Below, one piece after another: positions 27,720 to 35,476 of a stretch of DNA of 64,000 nucleotides; the stretch's first letter is position 1, and each line of letters begins with the position of its first letter. The notes beneath the pieces were generated by a model that made no database searches, was not told the DNA's origin, and saw only the letters and a program-made list of their open reading frames with translations. This stretch comes from Candidatus Methylacidithermus pantelleriae (GTDB taxonomy: Bacteria; Verrucomicrobiota; Verrucomicrobiia; Methylacidiphilales; Methylacidiphilaceae). The position numbers and the translations under genes were made by a program. Location of the stretch: the NCBI RefSeq assembly GCF_905250085.1, contig NZ_CAJNOB010000071.1, positions 1-64,000 of the forward strand. The letters are read 5' to 3'.

Positions 27720-29291
27720 TCAGGCAGAGCTCTCATCTGGGGTAGTTCCACCGCAGGCGTCGGCTACCCACCGGTTAAGAACCCCCTGGGGATCCAGCAC
27801 GGCCTCTTCGCTAATCGTGAAACGGGTTCTGCCTGTGCTTTTCTGGATGAGTTTTAGACCGTATTCGAAATCACGGAATTTTTCCTCACAGAGCCGACGC
27901 ACCGCTCCAGCTTCTAGAGAAGCTTCCGCAAGGAGACGATCGACTGCCTGCGGACTAAACTCCAGCGAAAGACCGTGTTGTTGGGCAAAGGATGCTGCAA
28001 ATTCTTCCAGCTCTTGTGCCCGGTTCCGAGCCTGTTCTTGTTGCCAACGGTCCAGAATGCGTGGGAGACCCCCGCGGGGGTCCTCGACGAAATCCTGATC
28101 GATGAGAAGTCTTCCTTGGCCAGCTCCGGGTAATTCGAACTTGAGAGGACGCAAGATCCTTTCAAGAATGGTCATGAGCCCACGCGCTCCGGTTTTTTCT
28201 CCCGAGGCCTTCCTGGCAATGGCTCGCAAAGCGGCTTCCGTAAACTCTGTCTCGATGCCGTAAGCTCGAAGTGATGCCTCGTACTGCTTCAGGATAGACC
28301 CTTCGGAATCCCGAAGGATTCGGAAAAGATCTTCCTCATCCAAGGGAGAGCACGCTACCCGGACCGGCAAACGTCCCACAAACTCGGGTTCCAACCCGTA
28401 TTCAATAAAGTCTTCCGTTGTTGCTTCTTCCCAGAGGTCTTCCCACCTCGGAGTTTGCGTTGGGGTACGGGGCTGAAAGCCGACTTGAGCCTTGGACAGC
28501 CGCCGTGCCACAATTTCGGTGAGTTTCTCAAACGCCCCGCTTACAACAAAAAGGATATAGCGCGTGTTGATGGTTTTCTGGAGAGGTTTCCCTTGCTGCA
28601 ACTCCAAAAGGGCTTGGATTTGGCCTTGAACATCGTAGGCAGCCCGCAGAGGCACCTCCGTTTCTTCCATCAACTTGAGAAGATTCGCTTGGACCCCTCG
28701 GCCGCTTACGTCCCTTCCCAGAACGCCCAATGGGGTAGCCAGCTTGTCCACCTCATCCAGGTAGATGATGCCATATTGTGCCAACTCCACATCTCCGTTG
28801 GCTTCCTGCACCAGCTGCCGCACAAGGTCCTCCACGTCCGCTCCAACATACCCGGTTTCTGAGAATTTGGTCGCGTCTGCGTGCACCATGGGAACCCCGA
28901 TTAACTGCGCAATACACCGGACAAGATAGGTTTTGCCAACCCCGGTCGGCCCGATCAAAAGAACGTTTTGCTTGACATAATTGGGCTGGGGTCGACCCTC
29001 TACCGCTGACCGGATGAAGTTATAGTGGTCACAGACGGCTACCGATAGAACCTTCTTTGCTTCCTCTTGCTTGATGACGAAGCGGTCAAGGTAAGCCTTG
29101 ACTTGCTTAGGGGTAAGGGAGAATTGCAAAACTTTTTCCTTAGCCTTACTGGGTTCCTGCTGTCGTGCGGATTCTGCACCGCGTGCCCATGGGAAAAGAA
29201 AAGGCCCGCGAAGGAACTCTTGGAATCGACGCTGGAATTCTTCAGGGTTTAGCGGGGGCGGTGTACCCTCCATGCCCAAAATTGAATCCAA
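27720..29291 (-). CDS. ClpX-like AAA+ ATPase without zinc domain
   Basis: A 523-residue AAA+ protein of the ClpX type. Walker A is GPTGVGKT (114-121), Walker B IIYLDEVDK (175-183); ADATKFSETGYVGADVEDLV, SGRGVQANLLKLMEE, the sensor region EFVGRLPV and the sensor-2 segment GARGLMTILERIL are all recognisable. The N-terminal zinc-binding domain with four cysteines is missing; instead about 60 residues of other sequence precede the core. After the ClpX small domain there are some 110 additional residues. The pore and ClpP-binding IGF-type loops were not clearly found, so partnership with ClpP is uncertain. It is the last gene of the minus-strand group with the epimerase and rsmE. Confidence 0.85.
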   Translation of the reverse strand: MDSILGMEGTPPPLNPEEFQRRFQEFLRGPFLFPWARGAESARQQEPSKAKEKVLQFSLTPKQVKAYLDRFVIKQEEAKKVLSVAVCDHYNFIRSAVEGRPQPNYVKQNVLLIGPTGVGKTYLVRCIAQLIGVPMVHADATKFSETGYVGADVEDLVRQLVQEANGDVELAQYGIIYLDEVDKLATPLGVLGRDVSGRGVQANLLKLMEETEVPLRAAYDVQGQIQALLELQQGKPLQKTINTRYILFVVSGAFEKLTEIVARRLSKAQVGFQPRTPTQTPRWEDLWEEATTEDFIEYGLEPEFVGRLPVRVACSPLDEEDLFRILRDSEGSILKQYEASLRAYGIETEFTEAALRAIARKASGEKTGARGLMTILERILRPLKFELPGAGQGRLLIDQDFVEDPRGGLPRILDRWQQEQARNRAQELEEFAASFAQQHGLSLEFSPQAVDRLLAEASLEAGAVRRLCEEKFRDFEYGLKLIQKSTGRTRFTISEEAVLDPQGVLNRWVADACGGTTPDESSA

Positions 29292-29323
29292 AGCTTCCCA
29301 AGATGCAATAGGATCTCCAGGCT

Positions 29324-30259
29324 TTATACAAGCCAGCCACTCTGGTGATAGTCAGCCAAGCCTTTTTCCAAGGAAAAGGCTGGTTCAAACCCAAGGAATC
29401 GCCTCGTTTCGAAAAGATCCGCCTCGGTATGGGTTTGATAAAAAGGATACGGGCACTCAAAAAATTCAACTTCCGCTCTTTCTCCCAAGGTGTGGGCGAG
29501 AAAAGTGACCAGTTCCAGAAAGGAGTGGGATCTTCCGGATCCCACATTGAACCGCCAGTGTCCCGGCGACAGCGGAGCATGTGCAGCGGCAACCGTTGCT
29601 TGCACTGCGTCGTGGATGTACACGAAATCCCTCCTCTGGTGCCCGTCGACAAAAATCCGCACTCGTTTTTGGTTGCGGATTTGCTGGGCCAGCTGCCAAG
29701 CCATACTGGCCGATTTCCTTTTATGCGCCTCTCGGGGACCATATACGTTGAAATAACGCAGACCAACCAGAACGCGGTCGGGATTCTGGCTGCAGAAGGA
29801 GTTGGCTAGATTTTCCATGAGAACTTTGGAAAACGCGTACGCGTTGGCGGGTCGCAAGGGATCGCCAACTTTCTGGACCCCGGGACGGATCCCGTACACG
29901 CTCGCCGAGGAAGCGTAGATAATCCGTGTAGAAACTTGGGCAAAGTGATCCAGAAGTCTTCTCCACCCTTCCACATTGCAAAGGAGATGCGCTTTAGGAT
30001 CTAGCACTGTAGTATCGGTAAGAGATGCCAGATGGAAGACAAGCTTCACCTTTTTTGCGGGAATCCATCGACGCCACTGGTCTTCGTGAAGGTCCGCTAG
30101 GATCAAATCTCCCCGGTACCCTTCGAGATTTCGAAAGTCAGAGCTTTGAAAATTATCAATCGTGATCAATTGTTCCGCTGGGTAAAGACTCTGCAGGGCC
30201 AAGAGAAGATTGGATCCGATAAACCCTCCTCCTCCGGTGACAAGTACGATATCGCTCAT
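29324..30259 (-). CDS. ADP-heptose 6-epimerase-like SDR protein
   Basis: An extended SDR protein of 311 residues. Rossmann motif VLVTGGGGFIGSNLLLAL, active-site SSASVYG and YAFSKVLMENL with Tyr and Lys, then GLRYFNVYGPREAHKRKSASMAWQL split over the segment that distinguishes HldD (ADP-L-glycero-D-manno-heptose 6-epimerase) from other epimerases, and YQTHTEADL near the end. HldD makes the heptose for lipopolysaccharide inner core. The call rests on these segments; a related epimerase with other substrate is possible. It is 33 bases upstream of the ClpX-like gene and follows rsmE by about 95 bases. Confidence 0.82.
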   Translation of the reverse strand: MSDIVLVTGGGGFIGSNLLLALQSLYPAEQLITIDNFQSSDFRNLEGYRGDLILADLHEDQWRRWIPAKKVKLVFHLASLTDTTVLDPKAHLLCNVEGWRRLLDHFAQVSTRIIYASSASVYGIRPGVQKVGDPLRPANAYAFSKVLMENLANSFCSQNPDRVLVGLRYFNVYGPREAHKRKSASMAWQLAQQIRNQKRVRIFVDGHQRRDFVYIHDAVQATVAAAHAPLSPGHWRFNVGSGRSHSFLELVTFLAHTLGERAEVEFFECPYPFYQTHTEADLFETRRFLGFEPAFSLEKGLADYHQSGWLV

Positions 30260-30354
30260 AGAATCAAAAGAGCTTCCTTTTCAGGTTAAAGGTCCACCGA
30301 CATCCCGGGAAAGTTAATCCCTTTATCGAAGTTGTCCCTTTTTGGCGACCGTTT

Positions 30355-31068
30355 TTAGGCAAAAAGACGCAGGGCCGAAAGGAGACACAAGGCGGCCGTT
30401 TCGCTTCGCAAGGTAAGGGGTCCCAAAGAGACGGGAACAAACCCTTTTGCCCGAGCTTGTTCTTCCTCCTCGGGCGTAAAATCGCCTTCCGGTCCAATCA
30501 TGAGAAAGATGGGTGATGCATGGCAAACCTTCGCCCAGGCTTCCTTCCACGGGATTGCGTCGGATCGAAGACTGGCCAGGAACTTGGAAGCGTTTGGTGG
30601 CACTCTAGAGAGAAAACCTTCTATGGAGGCTGGGGCGAAAAGCTCCGGCAGCCACGTTTGTCCACACTGTTTGGCAGCCTCAATCACAACAGTTTGCCAT
30701 CGGGCCAGTTTTTGAGAGACCTCAGGGTCTCTCCAATGGACGACGCTGTGAACCGTTCGGACAAGATGAATCTCCCTTACTCCCAGTTCGACCGACTTTT
30801 CCAGAGCCCATTCCAACGCCCTTGCCTTGATGAGGGCAAGCCCAAGCCCAACCAAGGGGAAGGGTGGTGGACTGGTATGGAGTTCCAAAAGCTCGAAGCG
30901 GACAGACTTTCCTTCGGTCCCTAAAAGACGTGCCGTCCATTCTCTTCCCTGTCCATCAAAGACCCGGATGAGGTCTCCAGGGACCTGCCGGTGAACTCTC
31001 TGGCAGTGGTGTGACTCTCCTGGAGAAAGAAGACCCGACTCGGGCTGGGGACAAAAGTAGCGGTGCAT
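30355..31068 (-). CDS. rsmE: 16S rRNA (uracil-1498-N3)-methyltransferase RsmE
   Basis: RsmE methylates N3 of U1498 in 16S rRNA. The 237-residue protein has an N-terminal PUA-like part (MHRYFCPQP, GESHHCQRVHRQVPGDLIRVFDGQG in pieces) and a SPOUT knot: the SAM-binding loops are FLMIGPEGDFTPEEEEQA and VSLGPLTLRSETAALCLLSAL, which are diagnostic. The signature region ALEKSVELGVREIHLVRTVHSVVHW is also there. Length is standard. First gene of the minus-strand group. Confidence 0.95.
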   Translation of the reverse strand: MHRYFCPQPESGLLSPGESHHCQRVHRQVPGDLIRVFDGQGREWTARLLGTEGKSVRFELLELHTSPPPFPLVGLGLALIKARALEWALEKSVELGVREIHLVRTVHSVVHWRDPEVSQKLARWQTVVIEAAKQCGQTWLPELFAPASIEGFLSRVPPNASKFLASLRSDAIPWKEAWAKVCHASPIFLMIGPEGDFTPEEEEQARAKGFVPVSLGPLTLRSETAALCLLSALRLFA

Positions 31069-31139
31069 TGGGATGATGTTTTCTTGGGTAAAGCTAGAAA
31101 TCCACTTTTTAGCCCGGCGCGCAAGAGAGCTTTATCTCC

Positions 31140-31890
31140 TTAAGCGGGAGAGACTTGTGGAACTGTGAGCCAAATCACAGCGTCCGGGGGTGGCATTCCC
31201 CTCCTTCTCTTGACGGAAGCTAGAGAACCTCTCGGATGGGGTAGGACGATCAAGACCCGGAAATCGAGGCTCAGTGGCCCCCACGAGATCACCGCCTCCA
31301 TTGTCTGGTCTGGTCCACGCAGTACCGCAGGGCAGTATTTGTCCTGCCCTGGGGCTCGTCGTAGAGCGGGACGAAAACCCCGAGCGAAATCCATGGGCCT
31401 TTGCGGTCCCATCGCCGGGAGTAGAGGGGGAAACGCAAAAAACGCCGGCAGACCAGATGCAAGACCTCGCATTGGCAGGGGCGGTCCCTGAGGAGGTGGG
31501 AAGACGCCCGCGCCTACAATCGGTAAGTCCACCCGGGAGCGGATCGATCGCGGAAACAGTTTTCTCTTTTCCAGGGAGCGTTTTCCGCATGTTTGTCCAA
31601 GGCGGCGTTTTTGGGTCCGCGGTCTAAAGGGCGGGACACAACGAGCTTTTCCCTGAACTTGCGGTGGCTGGGAAAGGACGGGCACTGTCAAAACCGGAAA
31701 AGCAAAAGATTGGTTGCCTACCAAGGAGAAAAGTGGCTGCGTGGGGCAATCGATTGTCCTGTCGTTCCGGCGGCAAGGGAATACGGTGCACGAAGGGAAG
31801 CTTAGGTCAAAGCTGCGTATCTCCTGCTTAAAGATGCTCTTGCATGTGGTAGGAGGGATGGTGCAAGCGACTCGATCGCTCCCTTGCCTG
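31140..31890. other. Gap with long open frames but no recognised gene
   Basis: A minus-strand frame is open for about 200 codons (31140-31724) and two plus-strand frames overlap it. The minus frame is very rich in Pro, Arg and Leu without a fold I recognise; the plus frames show similar low complexity. With GC-rich sequence, long frames arise by chance. A TnpB remnant lies immediately to the right, so decayed mobile DNA is the likely content. Confidence 0.35.
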
Positions 31891-31894
31891 TAAT

Positions 31895-32115
31895 GAACCC
31901 GCGGTTGAAGTCGCAGGCTTTCTTGTAGAGCGCAAGAAATGGCTGACCCTTCCCTATGCGTCCAACATCCGGCGTGTTTACCGCTGCTCTTGGCGAAGAC
32001 GCCGCCTCGCCAATCCTGGCAAATTCCGACTTGCGTTCAGGTCGCTGTGTGCCCGGAGATCACAGTGAGGACACTCGAAACGATGTCCTGAGCGTCTCCC
32101 TGGATGTCTCTAGCA
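31895..32115 (-). pseudogene. TnpB zinc-ribbon and right-end remnant
   Basis: Minus-strand reading from about 32080 gives HRFECPHCDLRAHSDLNASRNL: the second CxxC of the TnpB zinc ribbon and the D-x-N RuvC end. After further sequence it continues into a frame ending with the KPATSTAG region and an imperfect hairpin at 31898-31918 (GCCTGCGA / CCGCGGG on the minus strand). Only the last fifth of a tnpB gene is left. The hairpin equals the one at 26286-26320. Confidence 0.6.
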
Positions 32116-32264
32116 TGAAGGGATCTAGCTACCATAGGCTGGGTTGACGCGATTCTGGTTGCTGACAATGTCGATCATGCACCACATTGTATACCACAGG
32201 GTGTGCTCCGTGCACACCTAATTCCAGTCGTGATGGAAATCGCGGGTTTCTTTGCGCAGGGTCT

Positions 32265-33332
32265 ATGAAGGTTCTGGTCACCGGGATGATCGCGGGAATG
32301 AATGACCGGGCTTACCTCCAACGCGTCGTGGAAATGGGGAGACGCTACGGGAGAGAGATCCGATTGTACAATGCGGTACACGAGTTTACCAAAGGGGGCA
32401 AAAAACCTTTGGAAAGACTTTTGGGCACTACGGATTACGTGTTTGAGCTTACTCGCGAGCGGGAGTACGAAAAGATTGGCTACGAGATCCAGAAATCCGG
32501 TGCCAAGGATGTTATCGTTCGTGCCCCGGCTACGGTGGAATGGAATCGCATCAATCGGAAGTTTAAAGACCAGCGTGTGATCCGGGATTTTATCGCTCCT
32601 GATGTGATTGTCACCTTGATTGAGGCGGAGTCCAATATCAAAAGGGTCTTGGAGTCTTTGGATACGAGCGACCCCTTCCTTCGCGCCCTCAAGGAGCGCC
32701 GCCACACGGTCTATGAAATCCTTTCGTGGATGAATGAGGAAGTATCGCTTTCTGAGGACTGGGCAAAGTACATGGGGGTTCGACATGTTGTTCTTTCTGT
32801 ATCGGAGCCACCTGACTGTCTTTACAAGCTGGTGGCTTACCCAAACCCTTGGGTAGTCTATGCAAGCTACTCCATGACCCACGCAACTCCGGAGATGCGA
32901 CAGGTTGTCAACGGAGTAATTCGGAAGCTTCGAAGGTATGCCGTGGTCATTGATCCACAAACGGCAGAGATTGAAAAAGAGTTTGAGTCAGAGCTGGAGC
33001 GCGAGGTGGTCTACGCGTACACCGTCCATCGGGATCTTCACTGGTACGTGGGGAAAGTCGATGCGGTGGTGGCGATTCATCCCTATCCGGAACGACCGCC
33101 GCTCTCGGCGGGTATGATGGATGAGCTTGGACATGCCAGGGATTACATGAAAGCCCGCTACATGATCTTTCCAGGAGGTTTTTCTCCCTTTACCACGGAT
33201 AGCTACGTGGAAAAAGGACATCTTTTTGAAACGCCGGAAGCCTTCTTTCGCTATCTGGACGAAGTCGAGAAGCGACCGCAATATCCGGAAAGCTTGGAGG
33301 ATGAATCCCCAGATACTGGCAGCCCGCATTGA
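32265..33332 (+). CDS. Conserved-looking protein of unknown function
   Basis: A 355-residue soluble protein that I cannot assign. It begins MKVLVTGMIAGMNDRAYL, which looks like the first strand and loop of a nucleotide-binding Rossmann-type fold but has no Gly-Lys-Ser/Thr, so it is not a P-loop kinase. Later come strongly charged helices (TREREYEKIGYEI), DVIVTLIEAESNIKRVLESL, and a C-terminal half with VVYAYTVHRDLHWYVGKVDAVVAIHP, a pattern seen in nucleoside-2-deoxyribosyltransferase-like or adenylate-kinase-like unknown proteins. ATG 32265 is preferred; the frame opens at 32187. It overlaps deoC by 32 bases, which suggests a link to deoxynucleoside metabolism. The coding character is clear; the function is not. 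Confidence 0.8.
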   Translation: MKVLVTGMIAGMNDRAYLQRVVEMGRRYGREIRLYNAVHEFTKGGKKPLERLLGTTDYVFELTREREYEKIGYEIQKSGAKDVIVRAPATVEWNRINRKFKDQRVIRDFIAPDVIVTLIEAESNIKRVLESLDTSDPFLRALKERRHTVYEILSWMNEEVSLSEDWAKYMGVRHVVLSVSEPPDCLYKLVAYPNPWVVYASYSMTHATPEMRQVVNGVIRKLRRYAVVIDPQTAEIEKEFESELEREVVYAYTVHRDLHWYVGKVDAVVAIHPYPERPPLSAGMMDELGHARDYMKARYMIFPGGFSPFTTDSYVEKGHLFETPEAFFRYLDEVEKRPQYPESLEDESPDTGSPH

Positions 33333-33993
33333 CCACACACTCCTAAGCCCGACGGCGGGGCAGGCTGAGATTGCGCGGCTATGCGATGAGGCTCTCCAGC
33401 ATGGCTTTGGTTGCGTTTGTGTGGCGCCTCGATGGGTGAGCCTCGCAAAATCCTTGCTTAAAGGAAGCACAACCAAAATCGCCTCCGTCGTAGCGTTTCC
33501 ACTGGGCCATACATTGCCCTCGGTCAAAAAATACGAAACACTAGAGCTTGTAGCCCTGGGGGTCGACGAAGTGGATTGTGTCATTGACCTTGCTGCGGCC
33601 AAGATGGGCAACTGGAGAGAGCTCACCGAGGACCTAGAGGGCGTCGTCAACGCGGCTGGCGGCCGCTTGGTCAAGGCCATCATCGAGGCGGCCTGCCTCA
33701 GCGACGCCGAACTCGATGAGACTTGCCGCTGTGTGATGCGGGCAGGTGCGGCGTTTGTGAAAACCTCTACGGGTTTTGGGTTTCCAGGAGCGACAACGAC
33801 GCTTGTTCGTCGCATCAAACAAATTGTGGGAGATTCCCTCAGGATCAAGGCGTCGGGTGGGATTCGCACTTTGGAACAGGCGATCGCTCTCCTGGAAGCG
33901 GGAGCAGACCGCTTGGGCACTACTGCTTCGGTTGCTATTATGGACCAGTTGCGGTCTGGGACTTCTCCCAGCCGGAAGGGAGATCTCGGTTAA
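33301..33993 (+). CDS. deoC: Deoxyribose-phosphate aldolase
   Basis: DeoC splits 2-deoxyribose-5-phosphate into glyceraldehyde-3-phosphate and acetaldehyde. The 230-residue protein has the family start LAARIDHTLLSP, the conserved VCVAPRWV, VVAFPLGH, the first active-site region VKAIIEAACLSD, the Schiff-base Lys in AAFVKTSTGFG and the second Lys in LRIKASGGIRT. ATG 33301 is placed inside the preceding gene, with GGAGG immediately before it, a very short spacing; the alternative upstream start at 33226 has no better site. Translational coupling to the overlapping upstream gene is likely. Confidence 0.94.
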   Translation: MNPQILAARIDHTLLSPTAGQAEIARLCDEALQHGFGCVCVAPRWVSLAKSLLKGSTTKIASVVAFPLGHTLPSVKKYETLELVALGVDEVDCVIDLAAAKMGNWRELTEDLEGVVNAAGGRLVKAIIEAACLSDAELDETCRCVMRAGAAFVKTSTGFGFPGATTTLVRRIKQIVGDSLRIKASGGIRTLEQAIALLEAGADRLGTTASVAIMDQLRSGTSPSRKGDLG

Positions 33994-34240
33994 GCACCGG
34001 GAGAACGGTTAGCCTGTGAGATAAAGGCCAAAAGGCCTCTTCTCGGCGCCTTTCCCATTGGCTGGAACGTGGCTTTGGGAAAAGTTTTTTGAGACAACTT
34101 CGGGTGTAGGGTTTCCATCCTTGCTGAGCCGGAAGGGGAGGAAACGAGGTTTTCCGGCTCCGGGGTTCCGCGAAATTGAAAGATGACCGGAAGATTTTTT
34201 CTTGAACCGAACAGCCGTCTGAGGCGAGAAAAAAAGGCTG

Positions 34241-35137
34241 ATGAGTCCTGTGCAACTAGGCCGCCGAGCGCTTGCTCTGGTGTCCCCTACGGGTCAAGGC
34301 GACACTTTTTGGTGGCGATTTCTTTTGCCCTGGAACGCTCTGGCTTATTTCTACCGGTATCGTTACCTGATTGCCCAGCTGGCTTGGCGAGAAATTGCCG
34401 GCAGGTATAAGGGAACTCACCTGGGTGTTCTCTGGTCCTTGGTTAACCCGCTCCTTCTTCTGGGAGTTTTTCTTCTCGTGTTTGGCTTGATTTTTGAAGG
34501 AAAATTCAACCGTGGGATCGGGGAGACCCGGACCGACTACGCTCTGGGGCTATTTTGCGGCCTGAGCATCTTTAATTTCGTCGCGGAGGTTATTTCGCGT
34601 AGCCCGACTCTCCTTGTGTCGAACGCTAACTACGTGACCAAAGTCGTCTTCCCCTTGGAAGTACTAGGACTTGCGATGGTTCTTGGCGCTTTTGTCCACC
34701 TTTTGCTCAATTTTTCCATTCTTCTCCTCGGATGTTGGGTCTTTCATGGGGCTCTTCCTCCGACTACACCGATCGCGCTTTTCCTTTTCATTCCCCTGGG
34801 CCTCTTGGGTCTAGGAATTGCTTGGACTTTGTCGGCCCTCGGGGTCTTTGTTCGGGATGTAACAGCCGTCCTGGAAACCGGAATCCAGGTACTGATGTAC
34901 GGGAGCGCCATTTTTTACTCGCCAGACCTCATTCCAAGGAAATTGGCATGGGTCGAACTTTTGATCCGGTTCAATCCGATTGCCCAGATCATTAACGAAA
35001 CTCGGCGGGCCATTGTTTTCGGGTTTCCCTTAAATGAAGAGCGTTGTCTTTACGTTTGGATCGTCGGCGGGGTGGGGGCGTTCATCGGGCTTGCGTTTTT
35101 CCTTCGTAGCCGGCACGCCTTTGCTGATGTCCTCTAG
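34241..35137 (+). CDS. ABC-2 type polysaccharide export permease (Wzm-like)
   Basis: A 298-residue integral membrane protein with six predicted membrane segments. The N-terminal cytoplasmic part reads LIAQLAWREIAGRYKGTHLG followed by LWSLVNPLLLLGVFLLVFGL, which is the signature of the Wzm/TagG permeases that export O-antigen, teichoic acid or capsule chains made in the cytoplasm. The end, FNPIAQIINETRRAIVFGF, is also typical. It pairs with the ATPase gene 35477-36931; the 340 bases between them are unusual for this pair. The saccharide exported is not known. Confidence 0.9.
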   Translation: MSPVQLGRRALALVSPTGQGDTFWWRFLLPWNALAYFYRYRYLIAQLAWREIAGRYKGTHLGVLWSLVNPLLLLGVFLLVFGLIFEGKFNRGIGETRTDYALGLFCGLSIFNFVAEVISRSPTLLVSNANYVTKVVFPLEVLGLAMVLGAFVHLLLNFSILLLGCWVFHGALPPTTPIALFLFIPLGLLGLGIAWTLSALGVFVRDVTAVLETGIQVLMYGSAIFYSPDLIPRKLAWVELLIRFNPIAQIINETRRAIVFGFPLNEERCLYVWIVGGVGAFIGLAFFLRSRHAFADVL

Positions 35138-35476
35138 CTGGGATGTTGTAGGGAGCAAGGGCAAGCTGCGGCCGGAAGGGGTGTTCGGGGATGACCTCTT
35201 CAGTGAACATGAAGGGCCTTGGCAGCGTTTGCGCGTCGGAGGTGGAGGAGCAGCTGGCAACGTACCCTTTGCGAGGGCCCTCAAGAGAAGGGGCAAGGGA
35301 CAAGTCAAGGAGTTCGTTCCCTGGATGGAGAAAAAACAGCGGGCCAGAAAAGGCCTTCTGGCCGGGGACGTTTGTCAGCCTCCTGGACACAGCCAGGAGC
35401 TGGTGGGCTGGACAAAGAGTAAAACAACCCACCCTATGGCGTGGGGAAAACGATCTCTGGGAAGGAAGGGTTTGCG
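35138..35476. other. Gap between export permease and ATPase genes
   Basis: Permease and ATPase genes of this type are normally adjacent. The 340 bases here contain several short frames but no recognised product; a plus-strand frame 35191-35571 overlaps the ATPase gene start in another phase. The stretch ends with GGAAGGAAGGG, the ribosome binding site of the ATPase. A lost small gene or an insertion scar would explain the gap. Confidence 0.35.

Noticed and set aside
31140-31724. 194-codon minus-strand frame behind rsmE
   Set aside because: Extremely rich in Pro/Arg/Leu, no fold recognised, and overlapping frames on the opposite strand are equally long; kept only as a gap note.
32265-32330. 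Possible P-loop kinase motif in MKVLVTGMIAGMND
   Set aside because: The loop has no Lys-Ser/Thr, so it cannot be a Walker A motif; an adenylate-kinase name would be wrong.
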